From: Sphaerothrix gracilis
GTDB lineage: Bacteria > Cyanobacteriota > Cyanobacteriia > Phormidesmidales > Phormidesmidaceae
DNA: 64,000 bases
NCBI RefSeq assembly: GCF_030405905.1
Contig: NZ_JASATW010000007.1
Location: 124,001 to 188,000, forward strand
Direction: 5' to 3'
A program made the position numbers and the translations under genes. Shown in pieces: positions 43,704 to 53,083 of this stretch; the first letter of the stretch is position 1; the number at the start of each line of letters is the position of its first letter. The notes beneath the pieces were generated by a model. It did not search any database and was not told the origin of the DNA. It saw only the letters and a list, made by a program, of their open reading frames with translations.

Positions 43704-44933
43704 ATGGCACGCGCAAAGTTTGAAAGAACCAAACCTCACGTCAATATCGGTACCATTGGTCACGTTGACCACGGTAAGACAACTCTGACGGCTGCTATCA
43801 CAATGGCTTTGGCGGCTGCGGGTGGTGCTAAAGCTCGTAAGTATGACGAAATTGATGCAGCACCTGAAGAGAAGGCACGAGGAATTACGATTAACACGGC
43901 TCACGTTGAGTATGAGACTGGCAATCGCCACTATGCTCACGTAGACTGCCCTGGACACGCCGATTATGTGAAGAACATGATCACGGGTGCAGCTCAGATG
44001 GATGGTGCCATTTTGGTGGTTTCCGCAGCCGATGGCCCTATGCCTCAGACTCGGGAGCATATTCTCCTAGCTAAGCAGGTAGGCGTACCTAGCATTGTTG
44101 TTTTCCTCAATAAGCAAGATCAGGTTGACGACGAAGAACTGCTAGAACTCGTAGAGCTAGAAGTTCGTGAACTACTCAGCTCCTATGACTTTCCGGGAGA
44201 TGATATCCCCATCACGGCTGGCTCTGCTTTGATGGCGGTTGAGGCACTCGCTGGTAATCCCAAAATCAGTCGGGGTGATAACGAGTGGGTTGACAAAGTG
44301 CTCTCACTGATGGATCAGGTAGACGAGTACATTCCCACTCCTGAGCGGGATGTGGATAAGCCCTTCCTAATGGCGGTTGAGGACGTATTCTCAATCACAG
44401 GCCGGGGTACCGTAGCCACTGGCCGAATTGAGCGGGGGAAGGTCAAGGTCGGTGAAACAGTTGAGCTTGTCGGTATTCGAGATACTCGCAGTACCACGGT
44501 GACAGGCGTTGAGATGTTCCAAAAGGTTCTTGACGAAGGCCAAGCTGGCGATAACGTCGGTGTGCTGCTGCGAGGCTTGCAAAAAGCCGACATTGAGCGC
44601 GGTATGGTGCTGGCTAAGCCCGGTAGCATTACCCCTCACACCAAGTTCGAGTCTGAGGTCTATATTCTTAAAAAAGAAGAAGGGGGGCGTCATACGCCTT
44701 TCTTCCCGGGCTACAAGCCTCAGTTTTATGTCCGGACAACTGACGTAACTGGCAAAATTGAGAGCTTTACGGCTGACGATGGCAGCACTGCTGAGATGGT
44801 CATGCCTGGCGATCGCATCAAAATGAACGTAGAGCTAATCAACCCGGTTGCGATTGAGCAGGGAATGCGCTTTGCGATTCGTGAAGGTGGCCGTACGGTA
44901 GGGGCTGGAGTAGTCTCTAAAATCGTTCAGTAA
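43704..44933 (+). CDS. tuf: Elongation factor Tu
   Basis: The GTPase that brings aminoacyl-tRNA to the ribosome. The 409 residues have GHVDHGKTTLTAAI (G1), ARGITINTAHVEYE (G2), DCPGHADYVKNMITGAAQMD (G3) and NKQDQVDDEELLELVE (G4, NKQD as in cyanobacteria and plastids). The cyanobacterial/plastid-type insertion before EWVDKVLSLMD is present. Domains 2 and 3 are complete, ending AGVVSKIVQ. Tightly downstream of fusA; a hairpin with a T-run follows it before rpsJ. Confidence 0.98.
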   Translation: MARAKFERTKPHVNIGTIGHVDHGKTTLTAAITMALAAAGGAKARKYDEIDAAPEEKARGITINTAHVEYETGNRHYAHVDCPGHADYVKNMITGAAQMDGAILVVSAADGPMPQTREHILLAKQVGVPSIVVFLNKQDQVDDEELLELVELEVRELLSSYDFPGDDIPITAGSALMAVEALAGNPKISRGDNEWVDKVLSLMDQVDEYIPTPERDVDKPFLMAVEDVFSITGRGTVATGRIERGKVKVGETVELVGIRDTRSTTVTGVEMFQKVLDEGQAGDNVGVLLRGLQKADIERGMVLAKPGSITPHTKFESEVYILKKEEGGRHTPFFPGYKPQFYVRTTDVTGKIESFTADDGSTAEMVMPGDRIKMNVELINPVAIEQGMRFAIREGGRTVGAGVVSKIVQ

Positions 44934-44953
44934 TCTCATCTGAGATATCTCAT

Positions 44954-44994
44954 AAGGAAGTAGCACCCCCAAGTGTGTTACTTCCTTTCTTTTC
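44954..44994 (+). terminator. Terminator or attenuator between tuf and rpsJ
   Basis: Perfect 9-base arms AAGGAAGTA (44954-44962) and TACTTCCTT (44979-44987) followed by a T-rich stretch. A 12-base palindrome TGAGATATCTCA (44941-44952) lies just before it. Partial termination here would lower rpsJ relative to tuf; full termination would need an rpsJ promoter in the next 85 bases. Confidence 0.75.
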
Positions 44995-45079
44995 TAAAGC
45001 TTTTTCAAACCAGAGCCTGCGGCTGCGATGGCCCACTGGTTTTCTCTGAACCTTGATAATTGAACAACGGTAGCTTCTA

Positions 45080-45397
45080 ATGGCAACAATTCAACAGCAA
45101 AAAATTCGTATTCGCCTCAAGGCATTCGACCAGCGGCTGCTCGACACCTCTTGTGAAAAAATTGTCGATACCGCTAATCGCACCAATGCCACTGCGATTG
45201 GTCCCATTCCTCTACCGACTAAGCGGCGCATCTACTGTGTTTTGCGATCGCCTCACGTCGATAAAGATTCTCGTGAGCACTTTGAGACTCGCACGCATCG
45301 CCGCATTATTGATATTTATCAGCCTTCTTCCAAGACGATTGACGCGCTGATGAAGCTAGACTTACCCGCTGGGGTAGACATCGAAGTGAAGCTTTAG
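45080..45397 (+). CDS. rpsJ: Ribosomal protein S10
   Basis: Protein uS10 of the 30S head, also known as the antitermination factor NusE. The 105 residues include IRIRLKAFDQRLLDTSCEKI, TGAT-like ATAIGPIPLPTKRRIYCVLRSPHVDKDSREHFETRTHRR and the C-terminal LDLPAGVDIEVKL. In cyanobacteria rpsJ sits after tuf as here, rather than at the head of the S10 operon. A strong terminator follows. Confidence 0.98.
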   Translation: MATIQQQKIRIRLKAFDQRLLDTSCEKIVDTANRTNATAIGPIPLPTKRRIYCVLRSPHVDKDSREHFETRTHRRIIDIYQPSSKTIDALMKLDLPAGVDIEVKL

Positions 45398-45441
45398 GAT
45401 CACGGTCAGAACCCCTCTAAGATTTAGTCAAACTAACCTGG

Positions 45442-45475
45442 TATCTGGGTATTGCGCATAGTACCCAGATATTTT
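45442..45475 (+). terminator. Intrinsic terminator after rpsJ
   Basis: Perfect 10-base arms TATCTGGGTA (45442-45451) and TACCCAGATA (45462-45471) with a 10-base loop and four T residues. Confidence 0.88.
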
Positions 45476-45668
45476 GCCGTATTTAGAATGCCGTTAGAGA
45501 AATTCATGGCTGAGTCTTACGGGCAGGCTGATTTAGCTGTAGCCCCGGAACTCTAAAATAGATGCGATAAGATAGAGTTATAGCCTGCTAAGGCTTGTAG
45601 AGACGCTGACTTAAGCAGACCTTATTTAAATCTTTTTTAGAGTACCGCCTTCCAATCTAAAGCCAATA

Positions 45669-46310
45669 ATGACATCTTCATCCTCGATTGCCGTTCGAGA
45701 ACTTCCTCTGTTTCCCCTGCCTGATTTAGTTCTGTTTCCGGGTCGTCGTCTTCCTCTCCATGTCTTTGAATTTCGCTATCGTATCATGATGAATACGATT
45801 TTGCAGGGCGATCGCCGCTTTGGCGTGCTGATGATTGATCCGGCTACCGGGCAGCCTGCCAAGGTGGGCTGCTGTGCTGAGATTGTTCACTATCAGCGCC
45901 TGCCTGATGACCGCATGAAAATTTTAACTATTGGCCAGCAGCGATTTAGAGTTTTAGACTACGTGCGTGAAAAGCCCTATCGGGTTGGACTGGTTGAGTG
46001 GATGGAAGATCAGCCCACTCAAACCGATCTTTATCCCCTGGCTTCTGAGGTTGATCAGCTGCTGCGAGACGTGGTTCATCTTTCTGCTAAGCTGACCAGT
46101 CAGGAAATTGAGCTACCCGACAGCATTCCAGAACTACCGCTAGAGCTTTCTTACTGGGTTGCTGGCAATTTGTATGGCGTTGCCGGCGAGCAGCAATCTT
46201 TGTTAGAGATGCAGGATACAGCAGGACGCTTGGAGCGAGAAGTTGAAATTCTGACCTCTACCCGTAACCATTTAGCTGCCCGCACCGCCCTAAAAGACGT
46301 TTTAGAATAA
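45669..46310 (+). CDS. LON substrate-binding domain protein
   Basis: A 213-residue stand-alone LON N-terminal domain. It starts with RELPLFPLPDLVLFPGRRLPLHVFEFRYRIMM, the family hallmark, followed by RRFGVLMID and a beta-rich core, then a helical half ending LEREVEILTSTRNHLAARTALKDVL. No ATPase or protease domain is attached, so it is not a protease itself; it may recognise unfolded proteins or act as an adaptor. It commonly occurs after rpsJ in cyanobacteria. Its stop lies 38 bases from the convergent pheA stop. Confidence 0.9.
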   Translation: MTSSSSIAVRELPLFPLPDLVLFPGRRLPLHVFEFRYRIMMNTILQGDRRFGVLMIDPATGQPAKVGCCAEIVHYQRLPDDRMKILTIGQQRFRVLDYVREKPYRVGLVEWMEDQPTQTDLYPLASEVDQLLRDVVHLSAKLTSQEIELPDSIPELPLELSYWVAGNLYGVAGEQQSLLEMQDTAGRLEREVEILTSTRNHLAARTALKDVLE

Positions 46311-46348
46311 GATCTGGCGGAGATTGAGTGAAACTGGATTGGCGTCGC

Positions 46349-47230
46349 TCAGTCGGTAGAGGCGGGTGAAATAGGGGCTAATTCGGTTTCGCTGATTTGC
46401 ATAGTGCCATAGCTGCCAAAGATTTTTAGCGTTTCAGTGCAGCGCTTTAATCCTTCCAAGGCTTTTTGAACTTTGCTTTGGCTAGCATCAGCCTCAATAT
46501 CGACAAAGAAAAGATAGTCACCTAGGGAGCGTTTGGTTGGCCGAGATTCAATCCGGCTAAGGTTGATATTCTGATTAGCGAAAATTTCCAAAGTCTTAAG
46601 CAGGGCACCGGGAGCATTTACTGGCAGACTAAACGCTAGCGAGGTCTGTGTTCCCTGTCCTGCCTGAGACTGTCCCACAACCCAAAATTTAGTGCAGTTC
46701 TCAGCATGGTCATTGATTGGGCAGGCCAGAACGGGCAGATCATAGAGCCGAGCGGCCCAGCGCGAGGCGATCGCCGCCGCCTGTAAGTCTGTTGAAATAT
46801 ACTGCAGAGCATCTACGGTTGAGCGCGTCGGTACTAGCTGGGCCTGCGGCAGATACTGGTCTAGCCAGCCCTGACACTGGCCCAAGGCTTGGGGATGGGA
46901 ATAGACTCTTTCAATCGTTGACCAGTCCTGAGCTTTAGATAAACAGGCATTGAGAATTGGTAAGACGAGTGCCTGCTGAATTTGTAAGCGATCTAGCTGC
47001 CAGAGGCTATCTAGTGTCGAAGTGACTCCCCCCTCAATTGAGTTTTCAACCGGCACAACCGCTAAATCAGCTTCGCCGATAGTGGTTGCTTTGATGGTTT
47101 GCGTAATACTGGGATAAGTCTGTAGTCTGGCGGATTGGCTGTGATTTTGCTCAAGCCAGCTGACGTAGGCGACAGCGGCAGCTTCTGAATATGTTCCCCG
47201 AGGGCCTAGATGGGCAATAACAAGCGACAT
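46349..47230 (-). CDS. pheA: Prephenate dehydratase
   Basis: Converts prephenate to phenylpyruvate in phenylalanine synthesis. The 293 residues start LVIAHLGPRGTYSEAAAVAY, with DLAVVPVENSIEGGV and the catalytic-type NCTKFWVVG (the family usually has TRF; Lys replaces Arg). The C-terminal ACT domain reads APGALLKTLEIFANQNINLSRIESRPTKRSLGDYLFFVDIEAD, which binds phenylalanine for feedback control. No chorismate mutase domain is fused. It is divergent from the DUF1997 gene. Confidence 0.95.
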   Translation of the reverse strand: MSLVIAHLGPRGTYSEAAAVAYVSWLEQNHSQSARLQTYPSITQTIKATTIGEADLAVVPVENSIEGGVTSTLDSLWQLDRLQIQQALVLPILNACLSKAQDWSTIERVYSHPQALGQCQGWLDQYLPQAQLVPTRSTVDALQYISTDLQAAAIASRWAARLYDLPVLACPINDHAENCTKFWVVGQSQAGQGTQTSLAFSLPVNAPGALLKTLEIFANQNINLSRIESRPTKRSLGDYLFFVDIEADASQSKVQKALEGLKRCTETLKIFGSYGTMQISETELAPISPASTD

Positions 47231-47388
47231 ACAATGAGTTGATAGTTACTGTGAGTCGGTAAGTACCTGCTTAAGCCAGCATAGTGCGATCGCTCAGTAA
47301 ATAGACCAGACAGACAGGCTACAAGCGCTAAATTCTATAAAGACTCTCTGATTGGTATAGCGCTATTTCGATTTATGTTCTTCTAAAA

Positions 47389-47946
47389 ATGCTCCAGTTT
47401 TCAGCTTCACAATCAGTCAATATGGCGGTGCCGACAAAATCCGTTCCGATCAGGCACTACCTGCAAAAAACCCGGCGGCTTGTACAGGCATTGATGAACC
47501 CTGAGCAGGTTGAAACCTTGGGATTTGATAGGTTTCGTTTCAGCCTGCAGCCGTTCAAGTTTATCGTTTTGAAGATTCAGCCCGTTGTGGATCTAGAAGT
47601 CAAGGTGAGTGAGGCTGGCAGCGTCAAGCTACGCTCAACTGACTGTGAAATTCGCGGTAACCAATACATTAATCAGCGTTTTGATTTGGATTTGCAGGGG
47701 TGGCTAGAGCCTCGGTCTAAGAATGCAGAAACACACCTAGTCGGACAGGCTGATCTGACCGTCAAGTTTGAGCTGCCGCCCGCGCTTCGGTTCACGCCCA
47801 AATCTTTAATCGAGTCTGCCGGCAATCACCTGCTGCGCGGCATTTTAGCAACTATCAAACAGCGTCTTGTTCAGCAGCTACTGGTAGACTACGCGCAGTG
47901 GGCAGAGTCAGAACCAGCCGCCGAAACCTGCTCCGAAGCTAATTGA
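47389..47946 (+). CDS. DUF1997 family protein
   Basis: A 185-residue beta-rich protein of the DUF1997 family found in cyanobacteria and plastids. The conserved part is RHYLQKTRRLVQALMNPEQVETLGFDRFRFSLQPFKFIVLKIQPVVDLEV and LESAGNHLLRGILATIKQRLVQQLLVDY. No catalytic motif is visible and no function is known. A second ATG at 47422 is a possible start. The stop overlaps the convergent rnhB stop by eight bases. The cluster pheA, DUF1997, rnhB, rne is conserved in several cyanobacteria. Confidence 0.85.
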   Translation: MLQFSASQSVNMAVPTKSVPIRHYLQKTRRLVQALMNPEQVETLGFDRFRFSLQPFKFIVLKIQPVVDLEVKVSEAGSVKLRSTDCEIRGNQYINQRFDLDLQGWLEPRSKNAETHLVGQADLTVKFELPPALRFTPKSLIESAGNHLLRGILATIKQRLVQQLLVDYAQWAESEPAAETCSEAN

Positions 47947-48646
47947 GTAGTTGCCGGTTAACCGCCTTTGACGCAATGTTCCCATCTTGGCAGGGCTTAA
48001 ATGATTTACGGTGCTGGCGGGTTGGCCCTAGCCTTAACAGGGCGGCTCGGTGTTTAGCGCTGCCATATCCTTTGTTAGACGCTAGGTCGTAGTGGGGATA
48101 GCGCTGAGCTAAGCGAACAATGAGGCGATCGCGCCAAACCTTAGCTATAATGCTGGCTGCCGCGATCGCTACCGAGCGCTGATCGCCTTTAATCCAGGTT
48201 TCCTGATAAATAGGCAGATTAGGAATAGCTCGATTACCGTCAATCAGGCAAAGCTGCGGTGCCGGCGACAAGCTTAGAATCGCTCGCCTCATTGCCAGGA
48301 ATGTAGCCTGCAGAATATTGACGCGATCAATCTCGTAGGCCGAGCTAATGCCAATTCTGCAGTCAACGGCGGCAGCTAGAATAACCTGATAGAGCCGCGA
48401 TCGCCGCTGGGGTGTCAGCTGCTTGCTATCCTGCACACCAGCAGCGACAAGCGGTTCAATGCTGGCTGCCGTTAGAATTACAGCCGCCGCTACCACCGGT
48501 CCAAATAAAGCCCCCCGGCCTACCTCGTCCACCCCGGCAATTTGTTCAGACGTAAGCTGTGGTTTTGTCTCAGAGAGATCAGTTAGCCTCAGCGGTAGCT
48601 GTTTCGGCTGAAGACCGCCGCCGCCGTCGCCGCCGCACGATGCCAT
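47939..48646 (-). CDS. rnhB: Ribonuclease HII
   Basis: Removes ribonucleotides from RNA-DNA hybrids. The active-site acids are in AGVDEVGRGALFGPVVAAAV, LIDGNRAIPNL and AASIIAKVWRDRLI, the DEDD set of RNase HII. The C-terminus is of normal length. No start lies between the rne stop and the first motif, so translation probably begins at the ATG at 48646, inside the rne 3' end, giving a 68-base overlap in another frame. The Gly-rich lead (CGGDGGGG) comes from the DNA that encodes the RNase E arginine run. Confidence 0.9.
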   Translation of the reverse strand: MASCGGDGGGGLQPKQLPLRLTDLSETKPQLTSEQIAGVDEVGRGALFGPVVAAAVILTAASIEPLVAAGVQDSKQLTPQRRSRLYQVILAAAVDCRIGISSAYEIDRVNILQATFLAMRRAILSLSPAPQLCLIDGNRAIPNLPIYQETWIKGDQRSVAIAAASIIAKVWRDRLIVRLAQRYPHYDLASNKGYGSAKHRAALLRLGPTRQHRKSFKPCQDGNIASKAVNRQLLN

Positions 48647-50573
48647 TGTCACCCTCACCGCTATTCTCCTCTGAATTCTCTGCTTTAGCTGCCGCGGCAG
48701 CATCACCAGGGTCCGAAGTAGCCACGGCAGCATCCGCGCCAACGCTAACGCTAACAGATTTTTTAGGAGCGGCCACTGTCTGAGCCGTGTCAGCCGTCTC
48801 TGACTTGAGCTTGGGTTCTGCCACTTTTTCGCCAGGTAAGACCACTGAAATAATTGCAGAGCGAGGATCTTTGACTTCCTGGTTGGAGAGCACCAAAGGC
48901 GAGATACCCATCATGGCATATACTTTTTGCTCCTCCGGCGTCATCTCAACCGCGATCACCTCAGGGGGTTGCTTCCGCTCATTGCGACCGTTACTTTTGA
49001 GTTTGCTAGGCTTACTGGTTTCTGCCGCTAGCTCTGGTTCAGTAGTTTTATCCTCAGCCGGTCCACTCTCTCGCTCTTGCTCACGCGGGCTACGGCTAGG
49101 TAAGTTATCAGCAGGCCGCCGCCGCCGCCGATGACGATTGCTGTTCTTGGTATTCCCCTTCTCCTGATAGCTAGGATGGTTGACTAAATCAAGCTCCTGC
49201 AAATCTGCCTGTGGCTCCAAGTCTTCCGTACGACTGTCTAGCTTGGGGGCTGGCACGCTGGAGGCACTGGCAGGAGCAGCAGGAGCGCCTCTATACTCTC
49301 GCAGCGCTTCCGTCGGTTCCGCGCTAGCTCTGACTTTCTCGCCTGGCAGATGAACTAGATGCCCTAAGCCATCACAGGTCGGACAGGGTTTCCCAAACAG
49401 CTCATAGATATTTTGACCCTGACGTTTGCGTGTCAGCTCTACCAGTCCAAGCTCGGAAAGCTGAGAAATTTGAGGTCTGGCTTTATCGGATCTCAGTGCT
49501 TTACTAAAGTGCTCTAGCACCTGCATCTGATCGCGCCGAGAGTCCATGTCAATGAAGTCAACGATGATTACACCGGCCACGTTTCTGAGCCGTAGCTGCC
49601 GCGCAATCTCGGCGGCGGCTTCACAGTTGGTCCACAAGACAGTTTCTCTGGCAGTGGCTGAGCGCGTAAATGAGCCTGAGTTGACGTCAATCACTGTTAA
49701 AGCCTCAGTTGGCTCAATGATGATATATCCGCCAGAGGGCAAATCTACTCTGGGTTTCAGGGCTTCGCGAATAGCCGCATTCACGCGGAAGTACTCTAAA
49801 ATCGGAACGCGATCGCGATGATGATCAATGAGAACTCCCTGAGGCGACTTGCCTGCATTCCAGTTAGAAAGATGCTGCTTTACTCGCTTCAATCCGGTAT
49901 GAGAGTCAGCCACAATGCGATTGACATCTGTGCTGAAGACATCTCTCAACACCCGCTGGATAAAGTCATCGTCTCGGTTTAACAAAGCGGGCGGACGGCT
50001 GGAAAGCGCTTCTTGTTGAATACTTTCCCACTGTCGCTGCAGGAATTCTAGATCTTCAATAATCGCTTCTTCAGGTATCCCTTCGGCCTCAGTGCGCACC
50101 AGCAGTCCCATGCCGGCTGGCTTGATTAAAATTGCCAGGGCTCTCAGGCGATGGCGCTCATTTTCATTGCGAATGCGCCGAGATAAGTTAACTCCACGGC
50201 CAAACGGCATGAGCACCAGGTAGCGGCCCGGCAAAGTAATGTTGCCAGTCAGGCGTGGGCCTTTATTGCCGGTCGGCTCCTTCATGACTTGCACCAGCAC
50301 CTTCTGCTGGGGAGCCAGCAGTTCAGTAATAGAGCCAGCCGAGCGCTTTAACCGCAGCGGCCCCAAATCGGTCACGTGCATAAAGCCGTTACGTTCGCTG
50401 TCTCCAATATTGACGAAGGCAGCATCAATGCCTGGTAAAACATTCTCTACAGTCCCCAGGTAAATATCACTAACCTGGTGGCTGCCGGTGGCTACAATCA
50501 GCTCTTGAATCTGGTCTTCCGAAAAAACAGCAGCAATCCGATGCTGCTCAGCAATAATAATTTGCTTTGGCAT
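48579..50573 (-). CDS. rne: Ribonuclease E
   Basis: The main endonuclease of mRNA turnover. The 664 residues contain an N-terminal S1 domain (SDIYLGTVENVLPGIDAAFVNIG), the RNase H-like and 5' sensor parts, the catalytic DNase-like domain with VDFIDM (metal Asp), the zinc link CPTCDG and a variable C-terminal tail. The tail ends in an arginine run RRRRRRRSSAE, which in cyanobacteria binds polynucleotide phosphorylase. A further basic patch NRHRRRRRP lies mid-tail. There is no long scaffold as in E. coli. The start is preceded by GAGG. Confidence 0.96.
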   Translation of the reverse strand: MPKQIIIAEQHRIAAVFSEDQIQELIVATGSHQVSDIYLGTVENVLPGIDAAFVNIGDSERNGFMHVTDLGPLRLKRSAGSITELLAPQQKVLVQVMKEPTGNKGPRLTGNITLPGRYLVLMPFGRGVNLSRRIRNENERHRLRALAILIKPAGMGLLVRTEAEGIPEEAIIEDLEFLQRQWESIQQEALSSRPPALLNRDDDFIQRVLRDVFSTDVNRIVADSHTGLKRVKQHLSNWNAGKSPQGVLIDHHRDRVPILEYFRVNAAIREALKPRVDLPSGGYIIIEPTEALTVIDVNSGSFTRSATARETVLWTNCEAAAEIARQLRLRNVAGVIIVDFIDMDSRRDQMQVLEHFSKALRSDKARPQISQLSELGLVELTRKRQGQNIYELFGKPCPTCDGLGHLVHLPGEKVRASAEPTEALREYRGAPAAPASASSVPAPKLDSRTEDLEPQADLQELDLVNHPSYQEKGNTKNSNRHRRRRRPADNLPSRSPREQERESGPAEDKTTEPELAAETSKPSKLKSNGRNERKQPPEVIAVEMTPEEQKVYAMMGISPLVLSNQEVKDPRSAIISVVLPGEKVAEPKLKSETADTAQTVAAPKKSVSVSVGADAAVATSDPGDAAAAAKAENSEENSGEGDNGIVRRRRRRRSSAETATAEAN

Positions 50574-51139
50574 TCAATTTCCTCAAATACTATCACCAGC
50601 TACGGCATTAGTAAGATCCTTGCAACGAATTGACTGGTGTAAGGCTAAAATACGGGTCGATCGGTAACAGAAGAATTCTAGAGAATCTCCTATTAATGAA
50701 CTCAATCCCCACAACTCTGTGAGAATTGAGTCTGCGCTAGTAAACTCAGCCAAAAGGACATCACGTCCGCGTGAAAAGGGCACGATTACTACATGCAAGA
50801 TCTGGAGGTCAAGCCGGTGCCAAAATTCAAGAAACTCTGACAGAAGACCTCAGATACGGGTACTCCCCGCTGGCTCAATCACTATCGCAGGGTCATCAAA
50901 GCTATATCTAAGCGTTAGCTTCTGTTGAAATGAATTATAACGCTAGAGCAGCCCTAAAATCATAGAACTGGCTTTTTTCTAGCATATTCCGTCTGAAAAT
51001 GCACGCCTAATTTTAGAAGCGAACGGCGAGAAGGAAATGTTAAGAATTAAAACAGCTAGTAGAACTGACTGAGATAGGCAAGATCTACTTAGGCAATATG
51101 CCTCTAAGTCCTATCTCAGCCAGCTACGTCCGGCTAGTG
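50574..51139. other. Long leader of rne and 3' region of rnj
   Basis: About 565 bases between the RNase J stop and the RNase E start, on the minus strand. The half next to rnj has the strong hairpin at 51069-51119. The rest is AT-rich and probably includes the rne promoter and a long 5' untranslated region, which in other bacteria lets RNase E control its own mRNA. A short open frame (50583-50798) is not convincing as a gene. Confidence 0.5.
51069..51119 (-). other. Nested hairpin downstream of rnj
   Basis: Outer arms CTGAGATAGG (51069-51078) and CCTATCTCAG (51110-51119) are perfect. Within them are inner arms ACTTA/TAAGT and GGCA/TGCC. It starts 20 bases beyond the rnj stop. No T-run follows on the minus strand, so it may be a 3' stabiliser or an RNase site rather than a terminator. 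Confidence 0.6.
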
Positions 51140-52903
51140 TTAGGAAACAGCTACGGTTGGCTTGGTTTTCTCCGCTTTATAGGCTTCAGCCGCAGGCTGC
51201 TGCAGCAGAAAAACAACCAGCGGATATCGCTTTGGCAGCTCTCGCTTGAGAAAACGCCGCAGCTCTCCCTCAATTTTAAACTGCAGTTCTTGCCAGTCCA
51301 CATTGGGCAACCCATTTTGAGACGGACTGGAAACGGCTGACCAGTTTTCCCGCAGGGCAGTCTTGATCAGTTTGTGAATAGCCTGCCCTAAACGTTCTGG
51401 ATTTGCTGCATTGGCGACGCCCCGCAGGTGAACGGCGGGTTGGGCCACTAACTCACCGTTCCAGCTAACAGCCGCCGCAACGCTCACCATGCCATCTTCT
51501 GCCAATTGCTGCCGCTCTTTGAGCACGTCGCGGGCTACCAGGCCGTTGCGTGAAGAGTCAACTAGCTCAATACCTGAAGGCACCTGACCCACGATTTGAA
51601 TATGGTCTTGGGCAACTTCAACGATATCGCCGTTATTGATAATCACCATGTTCTCAGCCGGAATGCCCATGCTCTGAGCCGTTTCCGCATGTTTGACCAG
51701 CATACGGTGTTCGCCGTGTACGGGCAGGAAGAATTTGGGTCGAGTTAGCGCCAGCATCAGCTTTTGATCTTCCTGCGCGCCGTGACCAGAAACGTGAATG
51801 CCCTTATCTTTGCCGTAGACGACTTTGGCCCCCTGCATCATCAGCTTGTCAATGGTATTGACGACGGCAATGGTGTTACCCGGAATGGGGTTGGCCGAGA
51901 AAACAACGGTATCTCCCTGTTTGACCTTAATTTGCCGATGGGAGCCATTGGAAATGCGGGTAAGAGCCGCCATTGGTTCCCCTTGCGAGCCAGTTGTCAG
52001 AATGAGGACTTTGTGATCGGGCCACTGACTGAGCGCCTTCAGCGGCTGGAATAGATCATCATCACACTTGATGTAGCCGAGGCTGCGGGCATGGGCAATT
52101 ACGTTAAGCATCGATCGCCCAACTACAAACACAGCCCGGTCGTGCTTCTTGGCCAAGTCAAGAATCATATTGACTCGGTGTACTGAAGAAGCAAAGGTTG
52201 TAACCAAGAGCCGCCCATCAGCCTGGGCAAATGTCCGATCTAAGTTGGGATAAACCGATCGCTCAGAGGGGGTGTGTCCAGGAACTTCCGCGTTGGTTGA
52301 GTCGCTAATCAGGCACAGCACGCCTCGCTCTCCATGCTCGGCTAGCTTTTGAAAATCAAAGAACTCACCGTCAACAGGGGTGTGATCTACCTTGAAGTCG
52401 CCGCTGTGAATGACGACGCCGACGGGCGTATGAATCGCCACCGTAAAACTGTCGGCAATAGAGTGAGTGTTACGGATGTACTCAACAATGAACGATTTGC
52501 CAATCCGCACCATTTCGCGGGGGCGTACAGTCCGCAGCTCAGTGCGATCGCTCACACCGGCCTCTTCTAGCTTGCCCTCTAGCAGGGCCATAGCCAGCCG
52601 TGGGCCGTAGATCACCGGAATATCAAACTGCTTCAGGTGAAAGGCAATCCCGCCAATATGATCTTCGTGGCCGTGAGTCACAATCATGCCTTTGATTTTG
52701 TGGCTGTTCTCACGCAGATAGGTGACATCTGGCAGCACGATATTGACGCCGTGCATACCATCGGTCGGAAAGGCAAGTCCGGCGTCTAGCAGCATGATTT
52801 CGTCGTTGGTTTCAAAGACGCAGGTATTTTTACCAATTTCGTGCAGTCCGCCTAGAGGAATCACCTTCAGGGCTTGATTGGTATCAGTTTGTTCTGTAAA
52901 CAT
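51140..52903 (-). CDS. rnj: Ribonuclease J
   Basis: A metallo-beta-lactamase/beta-CASP nuclease with 5'-3' exo- and endoribonuclease activity. The 587 residues show HGHEDHIGGI (zinc motif), IHSGDFKVDHTP, SDSTNAEVPG, and beta-CASP motifs VFVVGRSML, LTTGSQGEPMAAL, HVSGHGAQED and FLPVHGEHRML. It is longer than bacterial RNase J of about 550 residues because of a C-terminal domain ending AEAYKAEKTKPT. It lies in the same direction as rne and downstream of dapA and asd. Cyanobacteria carry both RNase E and J, unlike most bacteria. Confidence 0.95.
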   Translation of the reverse strand: MFTEQTDTNQALKVIPLGGLHEIGKNTCVFETNDEIMLLDAGLAFPTDGMHGVNIVLPDVTYLRENSHKIKGMIVTHGHEDHIGGIAFHLKQFDIPVIYGPRLAMALLEGKLEEAGVSDRTELRTVRPREMVRIGKSFIVEYIRNTHSIADSFTVAIHTPVGVVIHSGDFKVDHTPVDGEFFDFQKLAEHGERGVLCLISDSTNAEVPGHTPSERSVYPNLDRTFAQADGRLLVTTFASSVHRVNMILDLAKKHDRAVFVVGRSMLNVIAHARSLGYIKCDDDLFQPLKALSQWPDHKVLILTTGSQGEPMAALTRISNGSHRQIKVKQGDTVVFSANPIPGNTIAVVNTIDKLMMQGAKVVYGKDKGIHVSGHGAQEDQKLMLALTRPKFFLPVHGEHRMLVKHAETAQSMGIPAENMVIINNGDIVEVAQDHIQIVGQVPSGIELVDSSRNGLVARDVLKERQQLAEDGMVSVAAAVSWNGELVAQPAVHLRGVANAANPERLGQAIHKLIKTALRENWSAVSSPSQNGLPNVDWQELQFKIEGELRRFLKRELPKRYPLVVFLLQQPAAEAYKAEKTKPTVAVS

Positions 52904-53083
52904 TCAGGGATAGAACTCCTAACAGATAAAAATGTAAGGTTAAAAAATTGGGGTGGGACTAAGACCGGAAAACGACAGGCCGGCGCAAATCTAGAGAGAT
53001 TGTCGATGGAAAAAGTTTATTCAATTGTTCTAGAGACTTGTGTGGGTTCAGCGATCGCCCCTACCAACCCAGCGCCCAACTTT

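Noticed and set aside
50583..50798. 71-codon open frame in the rne leader
   Set aside because: No family resemblance, no ribosome binding site, and it occupies a region expected to be a long untranslated leader.
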